A stretch of DNA of 64,000 nt from assembly GCA_017508975.1 (NCBI GenBank), contig JAFWQU010000007.1, positions 1 through 64,000 on the forward strand. Reading direction: 5' to 3'. The notes under the pieces are model-generated. The model did not search any database, was not told the DNA's origin, and saw nothing but the letters and a program-made list of their open reading frames with translations. The stretch is from Clostridia bacterium. Lineage in GTDB: Bacteria; Bacillota; Clostridia; Christensenellales; Aristaeellaceae. The position numbers and the translations under genes were made by a program. Shown one piece after another: positions 43,759-52,602 of the stretch (the first letter of the stretch is position 1; each line of letters starts with the position of its first letter).

Positions 43759-43774
43759 TGTTTCACGTGAAACA
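43759..43774. other. parS centromere site (consensus)
   Basis: The 16 bp palindrome TGTTTCACGTGAAACA matches the ParB/Spo0J-binding parS consensus TGTTNCACGTGAAACA exactly. It overlaps the last codons and the TGA stop of addA (the final residues are read from inside the site). ParB nucleates here and loads SMC. Confidence 0.93.
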
Positions 43775-46700
43775 TTCGCTCCCGGGAGGCGGGGTCAGGG
43801 GCACTTCGTAGGCGCGGGACTTGCCGATCGACCACAGCCAGAGCTCCCGGACCGGCTCCCGGAGAATTCTGCCCAGGGCGAGCGCGTACCAGTTCATCTG
43901 TTCCTGGTGGCGCTGGACGAACGCGTCGTCGTTTTCGATCCGGTCGGTCTTGTAGTCGATCAGCACCCAACCATCTCCATCCCGGAACGCGGCGTCGATC
44001 ACGCCCTGGAGGATCACGCCGCTGTCCGGCATGCGCAGATTGAAGCGCCACTCGCGCTGAATCTCTGGCGAGGCCAGCATGCGCCGTCCCAGCGGTGAGA
44101 GGAAGAAATCGGCGCAGGCGCGCAGACGGACCGCCTCAGCCTCCTCCTCGCTGAAGACCAGCCGCGTCCGCCAGTCGGCCATACAGGCTTCCAGCAGACG
44201 CAGGGCTGCCGGGGCGTCCGCGTTCCGGAGCGGTTCCAGCGGCACCAGGGAGAGCACGCGGTGGGCCGCGGTGCCGCGCTCGGCGGCGGTGAGCGTTTTT
44301 TCCTGCATCCAGGCGGGTTGGCGCGGGAGCGAGCTCAAGGTCAGCGGCAGCGTGATGACCTCCGCGCGACGCTTGACCTCCATGTCCTCCTCCTCGTCGG
44401 TCAGCGGCATCGGGTCCGCGAGGGTATGCTTGCGGGAGAGCGAGGTCACGGAGGTTTTGAGCGGCGTATCGTCGGGCACCGGATGCTCGTCCCACCAGGG
44501 CAGCAGCGTCTCCCCCGCGGCCGGTTTCTCCGAGGGCGCCTCGGGTTCCGCCTCCAGCCGCGGCGGTACCTCGAGCGGCTCATCGACGGAGAGCCGGAAG
44601 GGCGTCTCCGGATCGTTCTCCAGATCGCAGACTGCCTGCATGACCCAGTCGAGCATGGAGTCCGCCTCCCGGACGCGGTGCGCGCCCGGCGCCGTACGCC
44701 AGATCCGGGTCTTGTCCGGAACCTGTCCGCAGAGGATCAGCTTCTCCCGGGCACGGGTCATGCCCACATAGAGCAGCCGCAGGGATTCCGCGCGCTCGTC
44801 CTGCCGCCGGGCCTCGGCGATGACGTCCTGCGCGAGGGTATTGCGGACAATCGAGAGCTCCGGATTGCGGTACGGGAGCGCCACGCCAAGCTTGCGGTGC
44901 ATCCGGACCGTGCCCCGCGCCGCGCGGTCCATCTTTTTATCCAGGAGCGCGATGAAAACCACCGGGAACTGCAGGCCCTTGGATTTGTGGATGGTCATCA
45001 GGCGGACCAGGTCCTCACCCTCGCCCAGCGGCGTCGCGTCGGTTTTGTCGCTGCTCTCCCGCTCCTGGCTCAGGAGATTCAGGAAGGAGGAGAGGGTCAG
45101 GATGCCGCTGTGCTCCGCCTGGGCGGCCTTGTGCGCGAAGATCCGAAGGTTCGCCTGCCGGACCTGGGGGTTGGTGCGGGTGCCGGCCTCGGCGTAGAGT
45201 CCGGTTTCGCGGAGCAGATACCAGACGAAGTCGAAAAGCCCCAGCGTCGTCCCGACAAATCGCCAGGCGGAGAGCTGCTCCTCGATCTCCCGGCAGCGGG
45301 CGGCGAGCGGCGTCTCCTGGGCGCAGCAGGCCTCGAAGGCTTCTGTGAAGGAGACGTCCCGGCCCATCCTGGCCCGGCGGATTTCCGCGAGATCGTCCTC
45401 GTTAAGCCGGAAGGGGACCTGCTGCAGCACCGCGATGCGGGCGAGGTCGTCTCGGAGATCGTTCATCAGGCGGAGCAGCGAGTGGATGTCCTGGATCTCG
45501 TTCAGCGAGAAGAAGGTACTCTTCGCGTCGCAGAAGACCGGGATGCCCTCCTCCTCGAAGATGCGCAGCACCTCGTCACCGCTGGTGGAGAGCTCCCGCA
45601 GGAGCACCGCGATGTCCCGGTAGGCGCAGCCGCCGTGCGTCGGATCGGTCAGCTGCCGGATCCGCGCGCAGAGATCCCGGATCTCCGCCTCCGTGCCGGA
45701 GTTTGTCAGCCGGACTTCCACAGGTTCCCCGGGCAGGCTGCCGTCCCCGGGAATCAGCTCGTCCTCGGGGCGGTAGTCGAGCTCGGTGGTGTCCGCGCGC
45801 ATGGCCCGCCGGAAGACTTCGTTCGCGGCCCTCAGGATTGTCTGCGTGGAGCGGAAGTTGCGCTGCAGGGTGATGGCCCGCTCTTCGGCGTCCGGGTCGC
45901 GGCTGTAGCGAAGCACCCGGTCGAGGAACAGCGTGGGATTCGCCTGCCGGAAACGGTAGATGCTCTGCTTCACGTCGCCGACCATGAACAGCGCGTTGTC
46001 CGGCCCGTGGATCGCCATCAGGATATCGTTCTGAATCTGGGAGAGGTCCTGGCATTCGTCGACGAAGATCTGGTCGAACATCCGCTGGTATTTCTCCCGG
46101 TACCAGGGCTGCTCGGGGTCGGTCAGGAGGTCGTAGGTCAGCTGCTCCATATCGGTGAAGTCGATCAGGCTGTCCTCGCGCTTGGCCGCGAGAAAGCGTT
46201 CGTGGGTCACCTCGGTGACCCGGGAGAGCGCCCGCAGATTCTCCGCCATCTGGTCGAGGTCGAGGGTCATCCGCTCCTGCCGGTCCCGCAGGCGCAGTGC
46301 CTGTTCCTGGAGCGCGTTCGCGCGGTCCTTGAGCTCGCCGCGCAGCTTCGCGAAGCGCTCCGGCCAGCTGTCCTGGGCCTCGGTCTTTTTCGCGTTGGGC
46401 AGCCGGGCCCAGGGCAGGGCGTCCGCGGGCAGGGCTTCGGGATGCTCCAGCCCCGCGAGGAGCGGCCGGACCGTCTCCCGGTCCGCCTGCACGATTCTCG
46501 GATAGGCGGGCAGCGCCTCCGGGTCCTCCAGCATCCGCTCCAGCGCATCGAGGTCGCAGCGGAGGCTGTCTCCGGTCTGCGAAAGGGTCATCCGGGACGC
46601 CTTGTACCAGGGGTGTTCGGAGAGCGGCCTGCGGGCGGCGAGCTCCGCCTGTTCCCGGAGCCACCGGAAGGGCTTCGGCAGCGACATCAGGAAGTGGTAA

Positions 46701-47197
46701 AGATCCAATACCATCTCCTTGACCTCATCCACCCGGAAGCACTTCAGCAGGCGCTGCACGCCCTCGTCCTCGGGCAGCAGCAGGTTCAGCGCGTCGACAA
46801 CGGCCTGCTCCAGCAGCGCGCGGCGCTCCTCCTCGGTGCAGGTGCGGGCCAGCGGGTCGATCCCGAGCGCCTGGAAATCCTCCCGCAGCACGGTCTGACA
46901 GAAGGCGTGCAGCGTGGAGATCTGCGTGGTCTCGAGGTCGTCGAGGGCCTGGGTCATCAGCTCCGGCCACTCGTCGAGGCCGTCGCGCAGGCGCGCGCTC
47001 AGACGGCTTCGCATCTCCGCGGCCGCCGCGCGCGTGAACGTCACGATCAGCATCCGGTTCAGCCGCACCTCGTCCAGCAGGATCCAGTAGATCCGCTCGA
47101 CCAGCACCGCGGTCTTGCCGGAGCCCGCCGCGGCGCTGACCAGCAGCGTCCGGTTCCGCGCCTTGATCGCCCGCTCCTGTTCGTCCGTAAATCGCAT
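43763..47197 (-). CDS. addA: ATP-dependent helicase/nuclease subunit A
   Basis: AddAB processes double-strand breaks for recombination, the Firmicute counterpart of RecBCD. The 1144-residue product is a UvrD-like helicase: Walker A SAAAGSGKT near 21-29, FVDECQDLSQIQ (Walker B), TIHKSKGLQFPVV and LLYVGMTRAREKL. At the C-terminus the RecB-type nuclease has GVIDAAF and LIDYKTDR. Start 47197 is preferred to 47230 because GGGAGGG lies upstream. addB is not adjacent. Consensus parS sites lie in its promoter and across its stop codon. Confidence 0.95.
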   Translation of the reverse strand: MRFTDEQERAIKARNRTLLVSAAAGSGKTAVLVERIYWILLDEVRLNRMLIVTFTRAAAAEMRSRLSARLRDGLDEWPELMTQALDDLETTQISTLHAFCQTVLREDFQALGIDPLARTCTEEERRALLEQAVVDALNLLLPEDEGVQRLLKCFRVDEVKEMVLDLYHFLMSLPKPFRWLREQAELAARRPLSEHPWYKASRMTLSQTGDSLRCDLDALERMLEDPEALPAYPRIVQADRETVRPLLAGLEHPEALPADALPWARLPNAKKTEAQDSWPERFAKLRGELKDRANALQEQALRLRDRQERMTLDLDQMAENLRALSRVTEVTHERFLAAKREDSLIDFTDMEQLTYDLLTDPEQPWYREKYQRMFDQIFVDECQDLSQIQNDILMAIHGPDNALFMVGDVKQSIYRFRQANPTLFLDRVLRYSRDPDAEERAITLQRNFRSTQTILRAANEVFRRAMRADTTELDYRPEDELIPGDGSLPGEPVEVRLTNSGTEAEIRDLCARIRQLTDPTHGGCAYRDIAVLLRELSTSGDEVLRIFEEEGIPVFCDAKSTFFSLNEIQDIHSLLRLMNDLRDDLARIAVLQQVPFRLNEDDLAEIRRARMGRDVSFTEAFEACCAQETPLAARCREIEEQLSAWRFVGTTLGLFDFVWYLLRETGLYAEAGTRTNPQVRQANLRIFAHKAAQAEHSGILTLSSFLNLLSQERESSDKTDATPLGEGEDLVRLMTIHKSKGLQFPVVFIALLDKKMDRAARGTVRMHRKLGVALPYRNPELSIVRNTLAQDVIAEARRQDERAESLRLLYVGMTRAREKLILCGQVPDKTRIWRTAPGAHRVREADSMLDWVMQAVCDLENDPETPFRLSVDEPLEVPPRLEAEPEAPSEKPAAGETLLPWWDEHPVPDDTPLKTSVTSLSRKHTLADPMPLTDEEEDMEVKRRAEVITLPLTLSSLPRQPAWMQEKTLTAAERGTAAHRVLSLVPLEPLRNADAPAALRLLEACMADWRTRLVFSEEEAEAVRLRACADFFLSPLGRRMLASPEIQREWRFNLRMPDSGVILQGVIDAAFRDGDGWVLIDYKTDRIENDDAFVQRHQEQMNWYALALGRILREPVRELWLWSIGKSRAYEVPLTPPPGSECFT

Positions 47198-47220
47198 GGC
47201 ACACCCTCCCTCTGGCGCCC

Positions 47221-47249
47221 ATTGTACCACATTGTTTCACGTGGAACAA
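47221..47249 (-). promoter_or_regulatory. addA promoter overlapping parS
   Basis: On the minus strand TTGTTC (47244-47249) and TACAAT (47221-47226) are 17 bp apart. The parS site (47233-47248) occupies most of the spacer and -35, so ParB binding should compete with RNA polymerase. Confidence 0.6.
47233..47248. other. parS centromere site (consensus)
   Basis: TGTTTCACGTGGAACA is the complement of TGTTCCACGTGAAACA, an exact fit to the parS consensus TGTTNCACGTGAAACA. It lies 3.47 kb from the first site, just upstream of addA. Confidence 0.9.
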
Positions 47250-47346
47250 GCGGAGCGGGCCCAGGGCTTCGGGCGGACGGAGTGCAGCTGCTCTGCCGGC
47301 ATCGAAGCCATGTTATGCAAACGGATGGAAAGCGGAACGCAGATCG

Positions 47347-47460
47347 GTACCTCTTTCAACAGTGAGATTTCGCGGCCTGCGGGCCGCGACCAGGGCTTTC
47401 CGATCGCCCTGGACCTTCGGGCGCATACTGCTGGATGGATCCGCAAATTCAGCCTGAGTT
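47347..47460 (+). repeat. Interspersed palindromic element, copy L (degenerate ends)
   Basis: Core intact with the CGCGGCC/GGCCGCG hairpin and short second stem. The left terminal repeat is reduced to TTCAACAGTGAGATTTCG and the right one to GCCTGAGTT. Confidence 0.8.
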
Positions 47461-47473
47461 GTCGGAGCGCATA

Positions 47474-47502
47474 TTGACAACCGGCCTCGCGCTGCGTATA
47501 AT
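47474..47502 (+). promoter_or_regulatory. Consensus promoter of the XRE regulator
   Basis: Perfect TTGACA (47474-47479), 17 bp spacer, perfect TATAAT (47497-47502). A parS-like half site (CTGTTTCAC) follows in the leader. Confidence 0.85.
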
Positions 47503-47588
47503 GACAGCTGTTTCACCGCTGTTTCTTCTTGGAACATGTTGTAGACCGTTGTGTGATGGGCAGCTGTTGCATGGAGGAGGACAGAACG

Positions 47589-47903
47589 ATGTATACGAAA
47601 ACTGCATATCCGGTCATCAATCTGGCGGAGACGGGCCGCCGGATTGAGCGGCAGCGCCGCGAGGCCGGGCTGACCGTGCGGGACCTGCAAACCTATTTCG
47701 GGTTTGAGTACCCGCAGGCCATCTACAAGTGGCAGCATGGGGAGTGCCTGCCCACGGTGGACAACCTGCTGGCCCTGGCCAGGCTCCTGCGGGTGCCCAT
47801 GGAAGACCTCCTGGTCTATGAGGACCAGGGGGTCTCTCATTTTTGGCGGATTCCGTCAAACCACAGGTTTAATGACAAGCGCACACTTTGGTGCTATGCT
47901 TGA
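47589..47903 (+). CDS. XRE-family helix-turn-helix regulator
   Basis: A 104-residue protein with one Cro/C1-type HTH. The helix pair covers RIERQRREAGLTVRDLQTYF to YPQAIYKWQHGECLPTVDNL (about residues 17-57), followed by LARLLRVPMEDLLV. The start follows GGAGGAGGAC. It has a perfect consensus promoter. Its last codons overlap the probable promoter (47872-47900) of the hairpin-rich RNA region, so it may regulate that region or itself. Confidence 0.82.
   Translation: MYTKTAYPVINLAETGRRIERQRREAGLTVRDLQTYFGFEYPQAIYKWQHGECLPTVDNLLALARLLRVPMEDLLVYEDQGVSHFWRIPSNHRFNDKRTLWCYA
47872..47900 (+). promoter_or_regulatory. Probable promoter of the structured RNA region
   Basis: ATGACA (47872-47877), 17 bp spacer, TATGCT (47895-47900) preceded by TGC. 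It lies at the very end of the XRE gene and points into the 0.75 kb gene-free, hairpin-rich stretch. Confidence 0.5.
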
Positions 47904-47906
47904 CGT

Positions 47907-48640
47907 GTCGAAAGGCAAGCGGCCCGGAACCGGGAAGGAGAAGTACAGAAATCCGGCCGGCTTGACCCTTCGGTACGACGCACTGAAATCCACCGACGAA
48001 GTCAGGCAGAGAACCGACTTCCGTGATCAGGGGATTTCCTGCCGGATGCAGGCGCATACAGCAGCGCTGTCAGATCAGGGCTTGCACATCAGGAAGCACA
48101 AATTCAGGGGACAAGGTTCCCCGAGGTCGTGCGGCACCCGTTCACCATCTGCCCCAACCGTTCCGAAAGGAGGCGCGGTCGCCGATGGATCGCTGACAGA
48201 GAAAATACGAATGAAAAATTCAAGCGTCTGAATCCCACATCCGGTCCCTCTCCTGTCCCACGATGGCGCCCGGCACGACCGGCGTGCGAAGCACCGCGGC
48301 GAACGCGGAACTGTAAGTCCTGCATGGGCTGCCCCGAGAATCATGGAACGGTAACGGAGGGCTGCCATCCCAAACATGCCGGACGAGCAGCGAGGCGGCC
48401 GCGCGGCGCGGAGCATTCTCTGCCATTATCCTTTTCCCGAAACGGGGAGGACAGCGGGACCCTCCTCGGACAGGCATTGGAGAACGATAAAGGTTCTCCG
48501 CGGACTCCCCGCCGCCCGTCTCACGCATCGGCGAAAACGCGTGTCCGGGCGGATGACACCCGGGAAAACGCCTTCCCGGGCCCTGTTCCGAGGCGGATCC
48601 CCCGGTCCTCGCGGCGGCTGCGATGCCGCCAGCACGGAGG
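47907..48640 (+). ncRNA. Hairpin-rich probable structured RNA upstream of the TROVE-like gene
   Basis: No convincing protein is encoded here, but perfect hairpins abound. These include GGGGA/TCCCC (48107-48122), GTGC-GAA-GCAC (48284-48294), CCGCG-GCGAA-CGCGG (48294-48308), CCCG-AAA-CGGG (48436-48446) and a 7 bp stem GGAGAAC/GTTCTCC (48479-48499). There is also a two-part stem CCGCCCG with CACGC (48512-48552), an 8 bp stem CCCGGGAA/TTCCCGGG (48559-48580), CGAGG/CCTCG (48589-48611) and GGCGGC/GCCGCC (48613-48630). The last ends 26 bases before the downstream start codon. It could be a long structured leader or a separate RNA bound by the TROVE-like protein. I cannot match it to a known RNA family. 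Confidence 0.6.
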
Positions 48641-48655
48641 AAAGGAGGAAAATGC

Positions 48656-50161
48656 GTGAATTATCTGGAAAACCTGAAAACCGAGGCCAATAAAACCCTG
48701 ACCCTGAACGGCGCCGTGACCCACGGCAGCACCGGGGACGCCTGCCTCGATTTCTTCGCGGTGGCCGGCGGCATGCGCTACCGGCGGAAAGCGGATCAGA
48801 TTGCGCTGTTTGACCGGGCGTACATTGAGACGCCGGAGCTGGCAATGAAACTGCTGTTCCACCTGCGGGACATCCGCTGCGGCATGGGCGAGCGGAAGCT
48901 CTTCCGCACGCTGCTGCGCCATGTGGCCTGCACCTGGCCGGCATCCGCCGCAAAAAACATTCCCTGGATCGCGGAGTTCGGGCGCTGGGACGATGTGTTC
49001 TGTCTGCTGGGGACTCCCGCCGAGCAGCAGGCGGCGGAGGTCATCCGGGACCGGCTTGCCGCGGACGAGGCCGCGCTGCGGCGCCGTGAGAGCGGCGAGG
49101 CGGATGCGCACATCTCGCTGCTGGCCAAGTGGCTGCCCTCGGACAATGCGTCGAGCCCGCTCACGCGGAAGACGGCCGCCCGTCTGATCGAAGCACTGGG
49201 CATGCAGGTGCGGGATTACCGCCGCCTGGTGACCGCGCTTCGGGCGCGCATCGGGCTGACGGAGCGGCAGCTGACCCGCCGTCGGGCCGGGCGGATCAAC
49301 TACGAGGCGGTGCCCGCCCAGGCGATGCTGAAATACCGCGGCGCCTTCGCAAGGCGGGATCCTGAGCGCTTCAGCGGATACCTGGCCGGTGTGAAAGCCG
49401 GAGAAAAGCGGATCCACACGGGGACGCTGTTCCCCTACGAGGTGCTCCGGCCGTTCTTTAATCATCAATATGATCCCGATGTCCCGTTGCGGGACATGGG
49501 GAACGAGGTGCTGCAGCAGCTCTGGGATCACCTGTGCGGGGCGGTGGCGAACACAAACGCCATCAGTGTGGTGGATACCTCCGGGTCCATGTACTGCAGC
49601 GGAGGCGCGCTGCTGCCGGCGCTGGTCTCCCAGGCCATGGGACTCTACTGCGCTGAGCGGTGCAAGGGGATCTTCCACAATCACATGATCACGTTCGAGA
49701 GCGTGCCCCACCTGGTGGAGATCCATGGGGAGACGCTTGAGGATAAGCTGCGGTACCTGTACACCCTGCCGGTAGGCGGCAGCACGAACCTGGAGGCTGT
49801 CTTCGACCTGATCCTGAATACCGCGGTGAAATACGGCGCGCGGCAGGAGGAGCTGCCGGCGGTGATCTACATCTTCTCGGACATGGAGTTCAACTGCTGC
49901 ATGCAGAATGCGGACAAGACCGTGTACGAGAATGCCCGGGAGCGCTTTGAGGCTCGCGGATACCGGATGCCCGCCGTGGTGTTCCAGAACGTGAACAGCT
50001 GGCAGATGCAGGCCCCGGTGATGGCCCGCACCCGCGGAACCGCCCTGGCCAGCGGTGCCGCTACCCACACCATGGAGCACGATTTTGACGGCAACATCAC
50101 CCCGATGGACCACATGCTCCGTGTCCTGAACAGTGCGCGGTACGCCATGATCCACGCCTGA
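48656..50161 (+). CDS. DUF2828/TROVE-like protein with vWA domain
   Basis: The 501-residue protein looks like a Ro60-type RNA-binding protein. The helical N-terminal two-thirds contains HGSTGDACLDFFAVAGGMR, YIETPELAMKLLFHLRDIR and PWIAEFGRWDDVF. The C-terminal von Willebrand A domain has an intact metal site: DTSGS near residue 307, GGSTNLEAV and FSDMEF. Ro60 proteins bind misfolded and Y RNAs in RNA surveillance; by analogy this one may bind the structured RNA encoded just upstream. The GTG at 48656 follows AAAGGAGG; the in-frame ATG at 48623 lies inside the last RNA hairpin. The TGA stop overlaps repeat copy M. Confidence 0.8.
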   Translation: MNYLENLKTEANKTLTLNGAVTHGSTGDACLDFFAVAGGMRYRRKADQIALFDRAYIETPELAMKLLFHLRDIRCGMGERKLFRTLLRHVACTWPASAAKNIPWIAEFGRWDDVFCLLGTPAEQQAAEVIRDRLAADEAALRRRESGEADAHISLLAKWLPSDNASSPLTRKTAARLIEALGMQVRDYRRLVTALRARIGLTERQLTRRRAGRINYEAVPAQAMLKYRGAFARRDPERFSGYLAGVKAGEKRIHTGTLFPYEVLRPFFNHQYDPDVPLRDMGNEVLQQLWDHLCGAVANTNAISVVDTSGSMYCSGGALLPALVSQAMGLYCAERCKGIFHNHMITFESVPHLVEIHGETLEDKLRYLYTLPVGGSTNLEAVFDLILNTAVKYGARQEELPAVIYIFSDMEFNCCMQNADKTVYENARERFEARGYRMPAVVFQNVNSWQMQAPVMARTRGTALASGAATHTMEHDFDGNITPMDHMLRVLNSARYAMIHA

Positions 50162-50318
50162 TACTGATCTCAGTTTAGAATGCTCATTGTCAAACAGCAA
50201 GATTTCGCGCCTGCGGGCCGCGACCAGGTCCGCAGCCGGACCGGCGGCTTTCCGATCGCCCTGGACCTTCGGGCGCAAGCTGCTGCGCGACATGCAGAAT
50301 TTACTTGAGATCAGGTAT
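50161..50318 (+). repeat. Interspersed palindromic element, copy M (long form)
   Basis: Intact ends ATACTGATCTCAG and TTGAGATCAGGTAT and the 19-base insertion (CCGGACCGGCGG variant). The first hairpin is mismatched: CGCGCC on one arm and GGCCGCG on the other. Its first base is the last base of the TROVE-like stop codon. Confidence 0.85.
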
Positions 50319-50350
50319 GACGGGTTCCGACTGCGAAAGGAAGTGATCCC

Positions 50351-50659
50351 ATGACCCGTTTTATCCCCAGGGAGAAGCTGGGCAAGAAAGCCCGCCGGGA
50401 GCTGGACAGCCGCCAGCGCCGGACCTGGCAGTATTCCCCCGTCACCCGGCGGGTGGAGAGCCGGAAGCTCTACAACCGGAAGCGCCTTTCCCGGGAGACC
50501 CCGGACACGAGGAGCTTCGGGTTTTTTCTTTTTTGGAGAAAGGACCGGTTCAAGGCCGGCGGCAATTGCATTTCCGCGGCGGATCCGGTATACTCTGGAA
50601 AAGAATGGGGGGAGGAGATGTGTCCAAAGCAGGAATTGGTATTCTGGGTGTACTGCTGA
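50351..50659 (+). CDS. Small basic protein, N-terminal part resembles a conserved Clostridia family
   Basis: The frame of 102 codons begins MTRFIPREKLGKKARRELDS and continues TWQYSPVTRRVESRKLYNRK, a pattern I associate with small basic hypothetical proteins of Clostridia that are about 60 residues long. Here the frame continues through a terminator-like hairpin (50503-50535) and the next promoter, so the last 45 residues are probably not native; a stop may have been lost. GGAAG precedes the ATG. Function unknown. Confidence 0.55.
   Translation: MTRFIPREKLGKKARRELDSRQRRTWQYSPVTRRVESRKLYNRKRLSRETPDTRSFGFFLFWRKDRFKAGGNCISAADPVYSGKEWGEEMCPKQELVFWVYC
50503..50535 (+). terminator. Terminator-like hairpin inside the small gene frame
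   Basis: CCCGGA pairs with TTCGGG around CACGAGGAGC and is followed by TTTTTTCTTTTTT. It probably ends the transcript from the TROVE-like gene and small protein. Confidence 0.6.
50566..50594 (+). promoter_or_regulatory. Promoter of the membrane LRR gene
   Basis: TTGCAT (50566-50571) and TATACT (50589-50594) are separated by 17 bp, about 25 bases upstream of the GTG start at 50620. Confidence 0.65.
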
Positions 50660-52530
50660 TGATTCCGCTCAGCATCGGCATCCGTTATTTGTTTGTCTAT
50701 TTGGTCAAATTCTTCAACTGGATCAGCGAGGGGATCGCCCTTCGGCTCATGAGGCGCAGAATCCCGCCGGAGCTGCGGCAGCCTCTGCCGGTACCGCAGA
50801 TGGAGGAGGAAATCCCCGGGCTAATGGAAACTCCGCAGATCCCTCTGCTGGCCCAGTGGACCCTGCTCCGGAACAGAGTACATTTGTGGCTTTCTGTGGG
50901 TCTTTTTCTGGTGCTGGTCCCGGTGCTGCTTCTGGTCCTTATTGACGATGTCACCTTGCAGTGGCTCGCGGCAGGCATGGCGATTTTCATCCTGGGGATG
51001 ATGGTGATCTCTGCCTGGCATGATTTTCTTCGGCCGGAAAACAGGTTTGTGGAGGGACTGGAGAAGAATTGGGCGGAGACACTTTCGCCAGCCAAGGAGG
51101 AGGAGCGTCTGAAACTGGCTGTCGGACTCGCGGAAGGCTGGAACGAACGGGTGGCCCTGCTGGAGAAGAGTGACCGCAAGCGCGGGGTGGTCCTGCTGTG
51201 TGGGGGAGCTGTGCTGGCGGGGCTGCTGACATGGGTCTTGCTGTACAGTACTGTGTTGGTTCGGGAGGTCTCCCCCGGCGTTTACCAGCTCCGCGGGTTC
51301 CGGTACCGCCTTCTGGAGGACGGCACGGCGGAAATCACGGGCCATGTGGGGGTTGGAAGCAGCCTGTCCATCCCGGACCGGGTTGGAAACATTCAGGTGA
51401 CCGCGATCGGGGATGGCGCCTTTGGCAGCTGCTATGATCTCAAAAAAGTCACTCTGCCGGAGGACCTGCGGGAGATCGGAAACAGGGCTTTCGGCAATTG
51501 TCTGAATCTCGAGGAAATCCGGTTTCCCGACAGCCTCCGGGTGATCGGAGACAGAGCTTTCATGAGCTGTTGGAGACTACAGGAGAACCGGCTTCCCGCG
51601 GGCTTGCAGCGGCTGGGTGATTATGCCTTCGCCGAAGCGGGCTTTTCGCGGCTGGAGCTTCCGGAGGGATTGGAATACCTGGGAACCCAGGCGTTGAATG
51701 GCAGCGTTCTGAAGCATGTGACCTTCCCCGACAGTCTGCGGGAGGTGAAGGGAAACCCCTTCTATCGTCCGGGCGGGTCACTGGAGATCGTGATCTCCCC
51801 AGACCATCCGACCCTGAAGTGGGAGAACGGCCTGCTCCTGAGCCGGGATGGCACGCGGCTCCTGTCGGCGGTGAACATCGGGGAGTCCTGCGCCGTGCCC
51901 GAGGGCGTGCGCTCCGTGGCCGCCTATGCCTTCTTCGGGAATAAGAGCGTCCGGTTCCTGACGCTGCCGGACACCCTCCGGGAGATCGGGATAAATGCCT
52001 TTGAGGGGTGCAAGGCGCTGGAGACGGCGGCGCTTCCGGAGGGACTGACCCGTGTGCCGGCGGATGCCTTCCGGGGATGTGAGGCGCTGCGGACGTGTAC
52101 ATTCCCCGGCAGCCTGCGGCAGATCGGCGAACGCGCCTTCTTGGACTGTCACAGCCTGACCCAGGCTCTGCTGCCCAAGGGACTTGTATCCATCGAGAGC
52201 AGCGCTTTCAAAAATTGCACAAAGCTGACCCAGGCGGTGCTACCAGAGGGACTTGTATCCATCGGAATCAGTGCCTTCAGCAATTGCAGAAGCCTGACGG
52301 AGATCACGCTCCCGGAGAGCCTGCAGGACGTGGCTATTGATGCCTTCGCCGACTGCAAGGGCCTGCAGCGAGTCTTTCTTCCCGCCCGTGAGATTGGCGG
52401 AATTTGGTTTTCTCTCGGCAACGTATTCAATAAAGCTCCGGAGACCCTGGTATACAGGGTATACCCCGATACCTGGGCCTTCAGCCAGTGCGTACGTCAC
52501 GGATATCGCTATGAGCTGGTGGAGGAGTGA
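50620..52530 (+). CDS. Membrane-anchored BspA-like LRR protein
   Basis: A 636-residue protein with three to four hydrophobic segments in the first 225 residues (GILGVLLMIPLSIGIRYLF, VHLWLSVGLFLVLVPVLLLV, LLCGGAVLAGLLTWVLLYS). A solenoid of LRR_5 repeats follows (LPEDLREIGNRAFGNC and variants) to the C-terminus. The repeats are therefore probably displayed on one face of the membrane. The GTG at 50620 is chosen because GGAGG is four bases upstream. Its ligand is unknown. Confidence 0.8.
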   Translation: MSKAGIGILGVLLMIPLSIGIRYLFVYLVKFFNWISEGIALRLMRRRIPPELRQPLPVPQMEEEIPGLMETPQIPLLAQWTLLRNRVHLWLSVGLFLVLVPVLLLVLIDDVTLQWLAAGMAIFILGMMVISAWHDFLRPENRFVEGLEKNWAETLSPAKEEERLKLAVGLAEGWNERVALLEKSDRKRGVVLLCGGAVLAGLLTWVLLYSTVLVREVSPGVYQLRGFRYRLLEDGTAEITGHVGVGSSLSIPDRVGNIQVTAIGDGAFGSCYDLKKVTLPEDLREIGNRAFGNCLNLEEIRFPDSLRVIGDRAFMSCWRLQENRLPAGLQRLGDYAFAEAGFSRLELPEGLEYLGTQALNGSVLKHVTFPDSLREVKGNPFYRPGGSLEIVISPDHPTLKWENGLLLSRDGTRLLSAVNIGESCAVPEGVRSVAAYAFFGNKSVRFLTLPDTLREIGINAFEGCKALETAALPEGLTRVPADAFRGCEALRTCTFPGSLRQIGERAFLDCHSLTQALLPKGLVSIESSAFKNCTKLTQAVLPEGLVSIGISAFSNCRSLTEITLPESLQDVAIDAFADCKGLQRVFLPAREIGGIWFSLGNVFNKAPETLVYRVYPDTWAFSQCVRHGYRYELVEE

Positions 52531-52602
52531 AACGCATCCTGATTCCGGCGTGTGAATCAGGATGATACAGAGGGAACAGAAAAGAAAGGAGCCGGTTGTC
52601 CT

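Noticed and set aside
44261..47365. 1034-codon plus-strand frame opposite addA
   Set aside because: Same shadow effect; the minus strand carries all helicase and nuclease motifs.
47507..47535. Third parS site near CTGTTTCACCGCTG
   Set aside because: Only a half site matches; the second half lacks GTGAAACA, so it is not a parS palindrome.
48129..48659. 176-codon frame within the hairpin-rich region
   Set aside because: Arg/Pro-rich with no domain and no ribosome site; its sequence is explained by consecutive inverted repeats.
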